Origin: Solirubrobacteraceae bacterium
Lineage (GTDB): Bacteria > Actinomycetota > Thermoleophilia > Solirubrobacterales > Solirubrobacteraceae
Reading direction: 5' to 3'
Assembly: GCA_023230855.1 (NCBI GenBank)
Contig: JALNWQ010000006.1
Coordinates: forward strand, 181,930-245,929
DNA length: 64,000 nucleotides
The position numbers and the translations under genes were made by a program. Positions within the stretch are counted from its first letter, which is position 1. Every line of letters begins with the position of its first letter. The notes under the pieces were generated by a model that saw only the letters and a program-made list of their open reading frames with translations, had not been told where the DNA came from and ran no database searches. Positions 26,895-34,689 of the stretch are shown here, in pieces.

Positions 26895-29804
26895 GTGGGA
26901 GCCCCGTCGACGCCCGAGCATGTCGCCGCCCGCGCGCCCTTCGTCCCGCCACTCGTCGGACGGGCACGACCGCTCGCGGCGCTGGACGACGCCCTCGACG
27001 ACCTCGCCCGCGGCCGTGGTGGTCGCCTCGTCGTCGAGGGACCCCGCGGCACCGGTCGCACCCGGCTGCTCGGCGAGGCGTCGCGGATCGCGGACGGGCG
27101 CGGGCTCCCCGTCGCCGCCGTCCGGGCGGTGACGCTCGACCGCGAGCTGCCGTTCGGCGTCGCCACCCGCCTCCTGCGCAGCGCCCTGCGCGCGGTGGCG
27201 TCCACCCCGGAGGCGTGCGATCTGCGTCACCTCCTCGACGACGGCCCGCCGGCCGACGACGCCGCCCCGCTCGTCGAGGGCGGGCTGGCCGCGATCCACG
27301 GCCTGGCCCGGGCCACCACCGACCTCGTCGACGCCCACGGGCCACTCGTCCTGTCGGTCGACGACGCCCACCGCGTCGACCCGCTCACGTGGCGCCTGCT
27401 GTCGTACCTCGGCGCGCTCGCCCCCGACCTCGCGATCCTCGTCCTCGTCGCCTGGGACACGACGGCCGCCGGGCCCGCGTCGGACGCCGGGGCGGTCATG
27501 GGCGCCGCTCCCCGGCTCGTCCTGGACGACCTGTCCGCGGACGACGCCGGCGCGGTCGTCCGCCGGCGGCTGCCCGGTGCGGCTGCCGCGTTCGTCACCG
27601 GCTGCCACGCCCTGACGCACGGCAACCCCGCCCAGCTCGTCGGGCTGATCGACGCCGCCCGGGACGCCGGCGTGCCGACGTCCGCCGACGGCGTCGCGGC
27701 GTTGCGGACGCTGAGCCGCGGCACGGTGGGCGCACGGCTGGTGGCGGAGGTCCGTGGCGAGGGCGTCGCGGCGCTGGACCTCGCGCGCGGGATCGCGTTC
27801 CTCGGCGACGGCACGTCGCTGCGCGACGCCACCGCCCTCGCCGACCTGGACCCCGAGGCCGCCGCGGCCGCCGCCGACCGCCTGGTGCGGGCCGGGATCG
27901 TCGACGGCGCGCGTGGCCTGCGGTTCGTCCATCCGCTCCGTCCCGACGCGCTGCGCGACGAGCTGGGCGCGTTCACCCGGTCGCGCTGGCACGCCCGGGC
28001 CGGCCGGGTCCTCGCCGAGCACGGCCGGATCGACGAGGCCGGCGCCCACCTGTTGCGCGCCGACCCGTCCGGGGACGACGCGACGACCGCGGTACTCCGG
28101 GCCGCCGCCGACGCCGCGGCGGGACGCGGCGACGGCGAGACCGCCGCACGGCTCCTCCGTCGTGCGCTGCAGGAGCCACCGTCCGACGCGGCGCGGCCGG
28201 CGCTCCTGCTCGCGCTGGCGCGCGTGGCGGGGGCGCGCGGCGAGCCGGTCGCGCTCGACCTGCTCGAGGAGGCGCTCGGGGCCACCGACGACGACGTCGA
28301 GCGCGCCGAGGCGCTGCGCGACGCCGCCCGCCTGCACTACGCGCGGGGCGACATCCCCCGTGCCGCGCAGCTCGCCGTCCGCGCCCGCGACGCGGTGCCG
28401 GCCGACGGCCCGCTCGGCCCGCGGATGGCGGCGACGTGGATGCTGTGCGCGTCGATGGATCCGTCGACGCACCGCGACGTCCACCGCATCCTCGACCGGC
28501 TCGCCGCGCAGCCGGGCGCCGACGGGGGCACCGGGACGGTCGGGCGGCGCGACGCCGAGGTCGAGCCCGAGGTCGACGCGCTGCTCGCCCTGCACCTCGT
28601 CGCGACGCTCGGATCGCCCGACGACGCCGTCGCCCGCGCCCGGCGGGCGCTGGAGCGCGACGCGACCCGCAACCCCGGAGGCCCCCACCTCGTCCTCGAG
28701 ATCGGCCTGGGCGCCCTGCTCCACGCCGGTCGGCTGGACGACGTGACCCGTGCCGCGACCGACGCCCTGGAGCGCTCCGACGTGCGCGGCTCGCTGCTCG
28801 ACGCCGCGTCGGCGGCGTTCTGGCGGGGGCTGGCGCGCCTGGAGCGTGGCGACGTCGACGGAGCCGCCGGCGACGTGGCGCTCGTCCGTCGACCGACGGC
28901 GCTCGGGTGGCGGCTGCACGCCCCCCACGCCGCGATCCTCACCGCCCGCGTCGCCCTCGCCCACGGCGACGTCGACGCCGCGCGGGTGGCGATCGACGAT
29001 CCCGACGGCGCGCTCGTCGCCCACCCGATGCACCGCCTGGTCGTCGCCGAGGTCGCCCTGGCCACCGGCGATCCCACCGCGGCCCGCGTCGCCGCCGAGG
29101 ACGCCGGACGGCTGCTCGTCGACGGGTGGGGCGTGCGCAGCCCCGCGGTGGCGCCGTGGCGCTCGATCGCCGCGCGCGCCGCGCTGGCCGAGGGCGACGT
29201 CCCGGCGGCCCGCGCGCTCGCCGCCGACGCGGCCGACGCCGCCGGGCGATCGGGGGTCCCGGCCGCCCACGCCCGGGCGCTCCGCACCCTGGCGCTCGTC
29301 ACCGGCGGGACGGCCGGGATCGCCGCGCTGCGCCACGCGGCGGACCTCGTCGCCGGTGGCGATGCGACCGCCGAGCGGCTGCGCGTGGCGGTCGATCTCG
29401 GGGCGGCGCTGCGGCGCGCCGGGGAGCGCCGTGCCGCCCGCGCCGTGCTCGCGCCGGCCCGGGACGAGGCCGAGCGGCTGGGGCTCGTCGCCCTGGCCAC
29501 CCGGGCCGCGGACGAGCAGCGTGCGAGCGGCGCACGGCCGCGCCGCGTGGCGACGATGGGCGTGGCGTCGCTCACCCCGAGCGAGCTGCGGATCGCGCGC
29601 CGCGCCGCGACCGGCGAGACGAACCGTCAGATCGCCGCGGCGCTGTTCCTCACGCCGAAGACCGTCGAGTGGCACCTGGGCCGCGTCTACCGCAAGCTCG
29701 ACATCGACGACCGCCGCGGGATCGCCGGGCGGCTCGCCGAGCCCGAGCCCGGGCCCGGCGGAGGCCCCGACGGTCCGGGCCGGCCCACGCCGACGGTCCC
29801 GTGA
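26895..29804 (+). CDS. large ATP-binding LuxR-family regulator (LAL type)
   Basis: A 969-residue regulator: an N-terminal AAA/STAND ATPase (residues about 15-300), a long TPR-like alpha-helical middle full of Ala/Arg/Asp, and a C-terminal LuxR helix-turn-helix (LTPSELRIARRAATGETNRQIAAALFLTPKTVEWHLGRVYRKLDI). The Walker A reads GPRGTGRT, with Arg in place of the catalytic Lys, while Walker B (PLVLSVDDAHRVD) is normal. GTG start at 26895; GAGGAT lies 8 bases upstream. No adjacent target operon is evident; it is divergent from the secreted orphan and may control it. Confidence 0.9.
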   Translation: MGAPSTPEHVAARAPFVPPLVGRARPLAALDDALDDLARGRGGRLVVEGPRGTGRTRLLGEASRIADGRGLPVAAVRAVTLDRELPFGVATRLLRSALRAVASTPEACDLRHLLDDGPPADDAAPLVEGGLAAIHGLARATTDLVDAHGPLVLSVDDAHRVDPLTWRLLSYLGALAPDLAILVLVAWDTTAAGPASDAGAVMGAAPRLVLDDLSADDAGAVVRRRLPGAAAAFVTGCHALTHGNPAQLVGLIDAARDAGVPTSADGVAALRTLSRGTVGARLVAEVRGEGVAALDLARGIAFLGDGTSLRDATALADLDPEAAAAAADRLVRAGIVDGARGLRFVHPLRPDALRDELGAFTRSRWHARAGRVLAEHGRIDEAGAHLLRADPSGDDATTAVLRAAADAAAGRGDGETAARLLRRALQEPPSDAARPALLLALARVAGARGEPVALDLLEEALGATDDDVERAEALRDAARLHYARGDIPRAAQLAVRARDAVPADGPLGPRMAATWMLCASMDPSTHRDVHRILDRLAAQPGADGGTGTVGRRDAEVEPEVDALLALHLVATLGSPDDAVARARRALERDATRNPGGPHLVLEIGLGALLHAGRLDDVTRAATDALERSDVRGSLLDAASAAFWRGLARLERGDVDGAAGDVALVRRPTALGWRLHAPHAAILTARVALAHGDVDAARVAIDDPDGALVAHPMHRLVVAEVALATGDPTAARVAAEDAGRLLVDGWGVRSPAVAPWRSIAARAALAEGDVPAARALAADAADAAGRSGVPAAHARALRTLALVTGGTAGIAALRHAADLVAGGDATAERLRVAVDLGAALRRAGERRAARAVLAPARDEAERLGLVALATRAADEQRASGARPRRVATMGVASLTPSELRIARRAATGETNRQIAAALFLTPKTVEWHLGRVYRKLDIDDRRGIAGRLAEPEPGPGGGPDGPGRPTPTVP

Positions 29805-29814
29805 CGGACGGGGA

Positions 29815-29830
29815 CCCGGGCGGCCCCGGG
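29815..29830. terminator. short hairpin between convergent LAL regulator and hisC
   Basis: CCCGGG (29815-29820), loop CGGC, CCCGGG (29825-29830) in the 44-base gap between convergent genes. Confidence 0.4.
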
Positions 29831-29848
29831 CCCGGCCGACGCTGACGG

Positions 29849-30979
29849 TCAGGCGCCGAGCGCGCGACCGAGCGCCGCGAGGAACCGCCGGTTCTCGTCC
29901 GGCGTGCCGTACGTCACCCGCAGCGCCCCCGGCCGGCCGAGCGCGCCACCGGACCGGACGAGGACCTTCTCGGCGCGCAGCGCGGCGATCACCGCCTGCT
30001 CGACGGTCGCCGGGGTCGCCGTGTCGTCGACGGTGCCACCGGCCGCGGGGCCGCCCGCCGGCAGGTCGAACCACGCGAAGTTCGCCTCGGACGCGGCCGG
30101 CACGATCCCCAGGTCGCGCAGGCCGGCGTCGACGGCCGCACGGGCCTCGCGGGCCTGGGCGACGCGGGCGGCGATCGCCCCCGGGTGCGCGAGCGCCTCG
30201 ACGGCGGCCGCCTCGGCGGCGACGTTCACGACGAACGGCTGCCGCACCCGTGCGGCGGCGCCGACGAGCTCCTCGTTCGCGCACAGCGCGTAGCCGACCC
30301 GCAGGCCCGCCAGGCCGTAGATCTTCGAGAAGGTGCGGAGGATGACGAGGTTGGGGTGCTCGTCCAGCAGCGGCAGCGACTCCTCGGGCCGGTACCGCTC
30401 GGCGAACTCGACGTACGCCTCGTCGAGGATGACGACGACGTCCTCGGGCACCTTGGCGAGGAACCCGCGCAGGTCGTCGAGGCCGACCGCCGTCGACGTC
30501 GGGTTGTTCGGGTTGCAGACGATGACCAGGCGGGTGCGGCCGGTGATCGCGGCCGCGATCGCGTCGAGGTCGTGGCGGTGCTCGGCGTCGAGCGGCACCC
30601 GGACGGCGGTCGCGCCCGACGCCGCCTCGAGGTGCGGGTAGACCGAGAACGCGGGCCAGCCGTAGACGAGCTCGGCGCCCTCCTCGAGCAGCGCCTCCCC
30701 GAGCGCCAGCAGGATCTCGCACGAACCGTTGCCGACCGCGATCCGCTCGGACGGCACGCCGGTGAGCCCGGCGAGTCGGTCGCGCAGTGGCCGGTACGCG
30801 GGGTCGGGGTAGCGGTTGGTGCCGGCGAGGGCGCGCGCGGCGGCCTCCACGACCTCGGGCAGCGGGGCGTCCGGGGTCTCGTTCGACGCCATGAGCGCCA
30901 CCCCGTCCGGCAACCCGTACCCACCGGCGGCCGGGTAGTAGGGGATCTTCGCGGCGCGGGACGAGAGCTTGAGCGGCAC
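29849..30979 (-). CDS. hisC: histidinol-phosphate aminotransferase (HisC-like)
   Basis: PLP-dependent fold-type I aminotransferase of 376 residues. Seen: ASNETPDAPLPEV, NGSCEILLALGEAL, CNPNNPTSTAV, ILDEAYVEFAE and the PLP-lysine motif RTFSKIYGLAGLRVGY. HisC and aromatic aminotransferases share these motifs, so the substrate could be histidinol phosphate, Phe/Tyr or both; no other his genes are in the window. The GTG start has CACGAT 7 bases upstream. Confidence 0.88.
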   Translation of the reverse strand: MPLKLSSRAAKIPYYPAAGGYGLPDGVALMASNETPDAPLPEVVEAAARALAGTNRYPDPAYRPLRDRLAGLTGVPSERIAVGNGSCEILLALGEALLEEGAELVYGWPAFSVYPHLEAASGATAVRVPLDAEHRHDLDAIAAAITGRTRLVIVCNPNNPTSTAVGLDDLRGFLAKVPEDVVVILDEAYVEFAERYRPEESLPLLDEHPNLVILRTFSKIYGLAGLRVGYALCANEELVGAAARVRQPFVVNVAAEAAAVEALAHPGAIAARVAQAREARAAVDAGLRDLGIVPAASEANFAWFDLPAGGPAAGGTVDDTATPATVEQAVIAALRAEKVLVRSGGALGRPGALRVTYGTPDENRRFLAALGRALGA

Positions 30980-30986
30980 GTCGCGG

Positions 30987-30992
30987 ATCGTG
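30987..30992 (-). promoter_or_regulatory. -10-like element CACGAT for hisC (leaderless geometry)
   Basis: CACGAT ends 7 bases before the GTG of hisC, with no ribosome binding site between them. Confidence 0.35.
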
Positions 30993-31071
30993 CCAGACGC
31001 GCGCGACGTGGTCCGTCGCGCCGACGCGGACGGCGGTGCGTCGCCGGGGTTCGTGCCCCGGGGCCGGCCCG

Positions 31072-31104
31072 TCTCATCGTCCTCTCATCGGGCGGGCGTA
31101 GCCT
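31072..31104 (+). promoter_or_regulatory. tandem TCTCATCG direct repeats and -10 TAGCCT for the PepSY-like gene
   Basis: TCTCATCG occurs at 31072-31079 and 31083-31090, an exact 8-base repeat with an 11-base period, i.e. one helical turn. A -10-like TAGCCT lies at 31099-31104, so the repeats cover the -35 region. This is the typical layout for OmpR/PhoB-family response regulators (compare the MprA box, CTCA-type pentamers). Confidence 0.55.
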
Positions 31105-31153
31105 CGATCGCAGGCGCTCCCCGTGGGCGCCCCCTCGACCCAGGAGACCCAGC

Positions 31154-31669
31154 GTGTCGCTTCCCCGTCGTACCGTCGCCACCGTCGCGGCGTCCGTCCT
31201 GCTCGTGCCCGTCGCGTTCGTCGGCCTGTCCGGCGCCGACGACGACCGTGACGGCCTGACGTACAAGCAGGCCCAGAAGGCGCAGAAGGCCGCGAAGAAG
31301 CGGGTGTCGGGCCGCGTCGTCGAGATCGACCGCGAGAAGGACGACGGTCGCGTGACCTACGACGTCCGGATCATCACGAAGAAGAACCGCGTCCGCGAGG
31401 TCGAGCTCAACTCGCGGTTCCGGGTGCGCGACGTCGACCGCGAGGACCGCGACGGCCTGACGTACGCCCGCGTCGGCAAGGCGAGCAGCGCCGCCCGCAA
31501 GGTCGTGCGCGGGATCGTGACCGACGTCGAGCGCGACGACGACGGGTACGAGGTCGAGATCCTCACGTCGAAGGGCAAGGAGCGCACCGTCGAGCTCGAT
31601 CGCAAGTTCCGCGTCGTCACCGACGACGACCGGGACGACGACGATGAGGACGACCGCGACGACGACTGA
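31154..31669 (+). CDS. exported tandem PepSY-like protein
   Basis: A 171-residue protein with a signal peptide (VSLPRRTVATVAASVLLVPVAFVGLSGA) and two homologous repeats: KKRVSGRVVEIDREKDDGRVTYDVRI...REVELNSRFRV (about residues 50-95) and ARKVVRGIVTDVERDDDGYEVEIL...RTVELDRKFRV (about 112-155). The pattern of helix then G-V-x-x-V-E strand is PepSY-like; such proteins often inhibit proteases or act near two-component systems. The tail is an Asp/Arg string. GTG start with AGGAG 7 bases upstream. Confidence 0.8.
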   Translation: MSLPRRTVATVAASVLLVPVAFVGLSGADDDRDGLTYKQAQKAQKAAKKRVSGRVVEIDREKDDGRVTYDVRIITKKNRVREVELNSRFRVRDVDREDRDGLTYARVGKASSAARKVVRGIVTDVERDDDGYEVEILTSKGKERTVELDRKFRVVTDDDRDDDDEDDRDDD

Positions 31670-31673
31670 GTCG

Positions 31674-31711
31674 CACCCGGCGCCCCGGGTCCTCGCCCCC
31701 GGCGCCCGGTG
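31674..31711. terminator. hairpin between convergent PepSY-like gene and aroH
   Basis: Eleven-base arms CACCCGGCGCC (31674-31684) and GGCGCCCGGTG (31701-31711) pair with one mismatch around a 16-base loop. Confidence 0.45.
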
Positions 31712-31738
31712 ACGGCGTCGCGTCCGGTCCCGTCCCGC

Positions 31739-32119
31739 CTACTGGGCGCTGCTGATGTCGGTCCGCAGCGCCTTCGCGCGGCCCAGGTAGACGTGCTGGG
31801 CACGGTGGTCCGCGTCCGGCGCGTGGTAGTGCGCCATCACGCGGATGATCCGCGGCAGCGCGCCGGGCACGTCGATCTCGACCGCGCACATCAGCGGCAC
31901 CTGGTCGAACCCCATCCGCCGGGCCGCCGCCGCGGGGAACGCCGCCTTCAGGTCCGGCGTCGCGGTGAAGATGCAGCTCACCATGTCGTCGGGCGACAAC
32001 GCGTTGCGGTCGAGCAGCTCGCGCATGAGCTCGGTGGTGCGGGCGAGGATCTCGTCGGCGTCGTCGGCCTCGACCGAGATCGCCCCGCGTAGTGCGTGCA
32101 TCCGCATCGGCCGCATCAT
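31739..32119 (-). CDS. aroH: chorismate mutase, AroH class
   Basis: Converts chorismate to prephenate. The 126-residue product aligns by eye with Bacillus subtilis chorismate mutase: LRGAISVEADDADEIL (active-site Arg and Glu), SCIFTATPDLKAAFPA, EIDVPGALPRIIRVM (second Arg) and HVYLGRAKALRTDI (active-site Tyr). The ATG at 32117-32119 overlaps the rluB stop (ATGA). Confidence 0.93.
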   Translation of the reverse strand: MMRPMRMHALRGAISVEADDADEILARTTELMRELLDRNALSPDDMVSCIFTATPDLKAAFPAAAARRMGFDQVPLMCAVEIDVPGALPRIIRVMAHYHAPDADHRAQHVYLGRAKALRTDISSAQ

Positions 32120-32844
32120 CGCAGCGCCGCGTCCCGTAGCGCCCGGACCTCGTCGTCGGTGAGCTCGCGCCAGCGCCCCTGCTGCAACCGGCCGAGGTCC
32201 AGGGGACCGAGCCGGATTCGCCGCAGGGCGTACACGGGGTGCCCGATCGCCTCGCACATCCGGCGCACCTGGCGCTTGCGGCCCTCGCGGATCGTGATCC
32301 GCAGCTCGCCGTCGCGGGGCTGGTGGACGTCGGCGGGCAGCGTCCGGCCGTCGTCGAGCTCGACCCCGTCGCGCAACGCCTGCAGCGCCTCGTCGGGGAC
32401 CGGCCCGTCGCGGACGAGCGCCGCGTAGGTCTTGGGCACCTCGTAGCGCGGGTGGGTGAGCAGCTCGGCGAGCGCCCCGTCGTCGGTGAGGAGGATGAGC
32501 CCGGTGGTCGCGGCGTCGAGGCGGCCGACGGGGTAGAGCCGCCGTCGCGACGGGATGAGGTCGACGACCGTGCGACGGCCGTGGGTGTCGTGCGCGGTCG
32601 ACACGACGTCCGGCGGCTTGTTCAGCGCGTAGACGACGGTGCGCACGACCGGCGTGACGAGGCGACCGTCGACCCGGACCGGGCGCGACGCGTCGTCGGG
32701 GTCGACGTCGGTGGCCGGGTCGAGCACCGGCTCGCCCGCCACGGTCACGCGACCGTCACGGATGATCTCCTCGGACGCGCGACGCGACGCGACGCCGGCG
32801 TGGGCGAGGTACTTCTGCAGGCGCACGATGGCGAAGGATGGCAC
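32116..32844 (-). CDS. rluB: 23S rRNA pseudouridine synthase RluB family
   Basis: An S4 domain at the N-terminus (VRLQKYLAHAGVASRRASEEIIRDGRVTVAG) is followed by a pseudouridine synthase domain with the catalytic Asp in GRLDAATTGLILLTDDG and the motif EGRKRQVRRMCEAIGHPV. 242 residues from the GTG at 32842-32844; a second GTG at 32826 starts right at the S4 domain and is equally plausible. Coupled to aroH and divergent from rlmN. Confidence 0.93.
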   Translation of the reverse strand: MPSFAIVRLQKYLAHAGVASRRASEEIIRDGRVTVAGEPVLDPATDVDPDDASRPVRVDGRLVTPVVRTVVYALNKPPDVVSTAHDTHGRRTVVDLIPSRRRLYPVGRLDAATTGLILLTDDGALAELLTHPRYEVPKTYAALVRDGPVPDEALQALRDGVELDDGRTLPADVHQPRDGELRITIREGRKRQVRRMCEAIGHPVYALRRIRLGPLDLGRLQQGRWRELTDDEVRALRDAALR

Positions 32845-32887
32845 GCACGCGGGTCGCCGCCCGCGCCCGCCGCGTCCACGCGGCTGC

Positions 32888-32893
32888 CATCAT
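32888..32893 (+). promoter_or_regulatory. -10-like element CATCAT for rlmN (leaderless geometry)
   Basis: CATCAT is followed by 6 bases and the GTG of rlmN. No Shine-Dalgarno precedes the GTG. Confidence 0.35.
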
Positions 32894-32899
32894 CGGTGC

Positions 32900-33886
32900 G
32901 TGGACCTCGACCTGTTGCGCAGCACGCTGGACGAGCTGGAGCAGCCGCGCTTCCGGTTCGACCAGATCTGGAAGTGGACGGCCGGCGGCGCCGCCGGCTA
33001 CCACGAGATGTCGAACCTGCCGGCCGCGCTGCGCGCCGAGCTGACCGAGCGGGTCCCGTTCTCGACCCTCCACCAGGTGCGTCGCGCGACCGCGTCGGAC
33101 GGCACCGAGAAGCTGCTGCTCACCACGCACGACGGACGGCCGATCGAGACGGTCCTCATGCGGTACAAGGACGGCCGCCGGTCGATCTGCGTCAGCTCGC
33201 AGTCCGGGTGCCCCCTGACCTGCACGTTCTGCGCGACCGGGCAGATGAAGTTCGGCCGCAACCTCACCGCGTGGGAGATCCTCGACCAGGCCCTGGCGCT
33301 GCGTCGGCTCGACGTCCTGAACCACTGCGTGTTCATGGGGATGGGCGAGCCGATGATGAACCTCGACAACGTCCTCGAGGTCTGTCGGCGACTCCCGGAC
33401 CTGGGGATCACCCACCGCCGTACCGGCATCTCGACCGTCGGCTGGGTGCCCGGCATCGACGCGCTCGCCGACTCCGACGTGCCGGTCCGCCTGGCGTGGT
33501 CGCTGCACGCCCCGCAGGACGAGCTGCGCAGCCAGATCATGCCGGTGAACGACCGCTACTCCCTCGCCGACGTCAAGGCCGCGTGCGACCGGTTCTACGA
33601 GAAGCGTCGCAAGATGATCTTCGTCGAGTACGTCATGCTCGCCGGGGTCAACGACTCGGTCGCGCAGGCCCGGCAGCTCGCCGACCTGCTGGAGCCGTGG
33701 AAGTACAAGGTCAACCTCATCCCCTACAACCCGACCGACTCGATCTACGACGGGTCGGCGAAGGGGTCGATGGACGCGTTCCGCGACACGCTCGAGGACC
33801 GCGGGTTCAACGCGACGATCCGCCTGATCCGCGGCCGCGACATCGACGCGGCGTGCGGGCAGCTGGCGGCGAAGGCCGCGGCGTAG
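32900..33886 (+). CDS. rlmN: dual-specificity RNA methyltransferase RlmN
   Basis: Radical-SAM enzyme that methylates A2503 of 23S rRNA and A37 of some tRNAs. The 328-residue product has the cluster motif CPLTCTFCATGQ, FMGMGEPMMNLDNV, STVGWVPGI, SLHAPQDELR and the C-terminal IPYNPTDSI; the methylated Cys is in IDAACGQLA. The N-terminal RFRFDQIWKWTAGGAAGYHEMSNLPAALR is the accessory domain. GTG start at 32900. Confidence 0.96.
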   Translation: MDLDLLRSTLDELEQPRFRFDQIWKWTAGGAAGYHEMSNLPAALRAELTERVPFSTLHQVRRATASDGTEKLLLTTHDGRPIETVLMRYKDGRRSICVSSQSGCPLTCTFCATGQMKFGRNLTAWEILDQALALRRLDVLNHCVFMGMGEPMMNLDNVLEVCRRLPDLGITHRRTGISTVGWVPGIDALADSDVPVRLAWSLHAPQDELRSQIMPVNDRYSLADVKAACDRFYEKRRKMIFVEYVMLAGVNDSVAQARQLADLLEPWKYKVNLIPYNPTDSIYDGSAKGSMDAFRDTLEDRGFNATIRLIRGRDIDAACGQLAAKAAA

Positions 33887-33893
33887 CCGGGAT

Positions 33894-33909
33894 CGCGCCT
33901 GCCGGCGCG
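33894..33909 (+). terminator. hairpin after rlmN
   Basis: Six-base arms CGCGCC and GGCGCG around TGCC, 7 bases past the rlmN stop. Confidence 0.45.
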
Positions 33910-33964
33910 GCTCCGCGAAGGCGTCGCGGTTGCGGCACGGGATCGGCGCAGAACCCACCAGTTT

Positions 33965-33986
33965 CGGTAGGACCGCGGTGCTACCG
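33965..33986. promoter_or_regulatory. 22-bp palindromic operator overlapping the -10 (TACCGT) of the vapBC-like pair
   Basis: Arms CGGTAG and CTACCG flank an inner ACCG/CGGT; only one of the 11 base pairs fails (G33971 with G33980). The right arm contains TACCGT (33982-33987), which ends 6 bases before the GTG of the antitoxin. A dimeric ribbon-helix-helix antitoxin bound here would block its own promoter. Confidence 0.7.
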
Positions 33987-33993
33987 TGGGGTC

Positions 33994-34239
33994 GTGGCGG
34001 TCCGCAAGCTCTCGATCTCGCTCGACGCGGAGCTCGCCGAGCGTGCGGCCCGCATGGCCGCCGACGAGGGCACGACGCTGTCGCGCCTCATCGGGCTGAG
34101 CCTCGAGGACCGGCTGATCCTGGCCGACGGGCGGGCCGCGATGCGGGAGTACGAGGCCGACGAGGGGGCGTTCACGGCCGACGAGCGGGCCGAGGCCGCG
34201 GCCTTCAACGATCGGCTGTACGGCGCGTCCGACCGGTGA
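33994..34239 (+). CDS. ribbon-helix-helix antitoxin (VapB-like)
   Basis: An 81-residue protein starting VRKLSISLDAELAERAARMAADEGTTLSRLIGLSLEDRL, a CopG/MetJ-type ribbon-helix-helix; the acidic C-terminal half (EYEADEGAFTADERAEAAAFNDRLYG) is the likely toxin-binding arm. The GTG at 33994 lies 6 bases after TACCGT, pointing to a leaderless message. Its stop overlaps the PIN-domain gene (GTGA). Confidence 0.85.
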   Translation: MAVRKLSISLDAELAERAARMAADEGTTLSRLIGLSLEDRLILADGRAAMREYEADEGAFTADERAEAAAFNDRLYGASDR

Positions 34240-34628
34240 CGGGCGTGATCCACGGTACGACCTACGACGCGGGCGTCCTCATCGCGGCGGATCGTGGCGA
34301 CCGCCGGGTGCTCGCCCACCACGCCGACCGCATCGCACGTGGCGTGATCCCCACCGTCCCCGCCAACGTCCTGGCCCAGGCGTGGCGCAGTGGGCCCCAA
34401 CCCCGGCTCAGCCGCCTGCTGCGCGGATGCCGGATCGCTCCGGTCGACGAGCGGCGGGCCCGGCAGGCCGGCGCCGCCCTGGCCCGCTCGGGCACGAGCG
34501 ACGTCGTCGACGCCACCGTCGTGATCGAGGCGGCGGCCCGCGGCGACGTCGTGCTCACCGGCGACCCGGACGACCTGCGGCGCGTCGCCGACGTGGTCGC
34601 GCCGGGCCTGCCGATCCACGGCGTCTGA
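34236..34628 (+). CDS. PIN-domain ribonuclease toxin (VapC-like)
   Basis: A 130-residue PIN domain: TTYDAGVLIAADRGD with the first metal Asp, PANVLAQAWRSGPQPRLSRLLRG, then SDVVDATVVIEAA and VVLTGDPDDLRRVAD with the other acidic residues. The second conserved acid is Gln (LAQAWR), which I believe is common in this actinobacterial subgroup. It is expected to be an RNase held inactive by the coupled antitoxin. It may be a resident module rather than recent import: codon use matches its neighbours. Confidence 0.88.
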   Translation: MTGVIHGTTYDAGVLIAADRGDRRVLAHHADRIARGVIPTVPANVLAQAWRSGPQPRLSRLLRGCRIAPVDERRARQAGAALARSGTSDVVDATVVIEAAARGDVVLTGDPDDLRRVADVVAPGLPIHGV

Positions 34629-34665
34629 CGCGCGAGCGGCGCCCGCGTCGTCCCGTGCCGGTACC

Positions 34666-34687
34666 GCGCCGTCAGGCGGCACGGCGC
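34666..34687. terminator. hairpin between vapC-like gene and response regulator
   Basis: Seven-base arms GCGCCGT (34666-34672) and ACGGCGC (34681-34687) between convergent genes. Confidence 0.45.
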
Positions 34688-34689
34688 CG

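Noticed and set aside
25059..30722. A minus-strand reading frame of 1887 codons covering the secreted orphan, the LAL gene and part of hisC
   Set aside because: Only its end (25059-26711) has a signal peptide, a ribosome binding site and sensible composition. The rest is antisense to LAL and hisC; long open frames are expected by chance at this GC content.
33994..34628. The toxin-antitoxin pair as a recent horizontal acquisition
   Set aside because: Base composition and codon use match the neighbours, and no mobile element or flanking repeat is visible.
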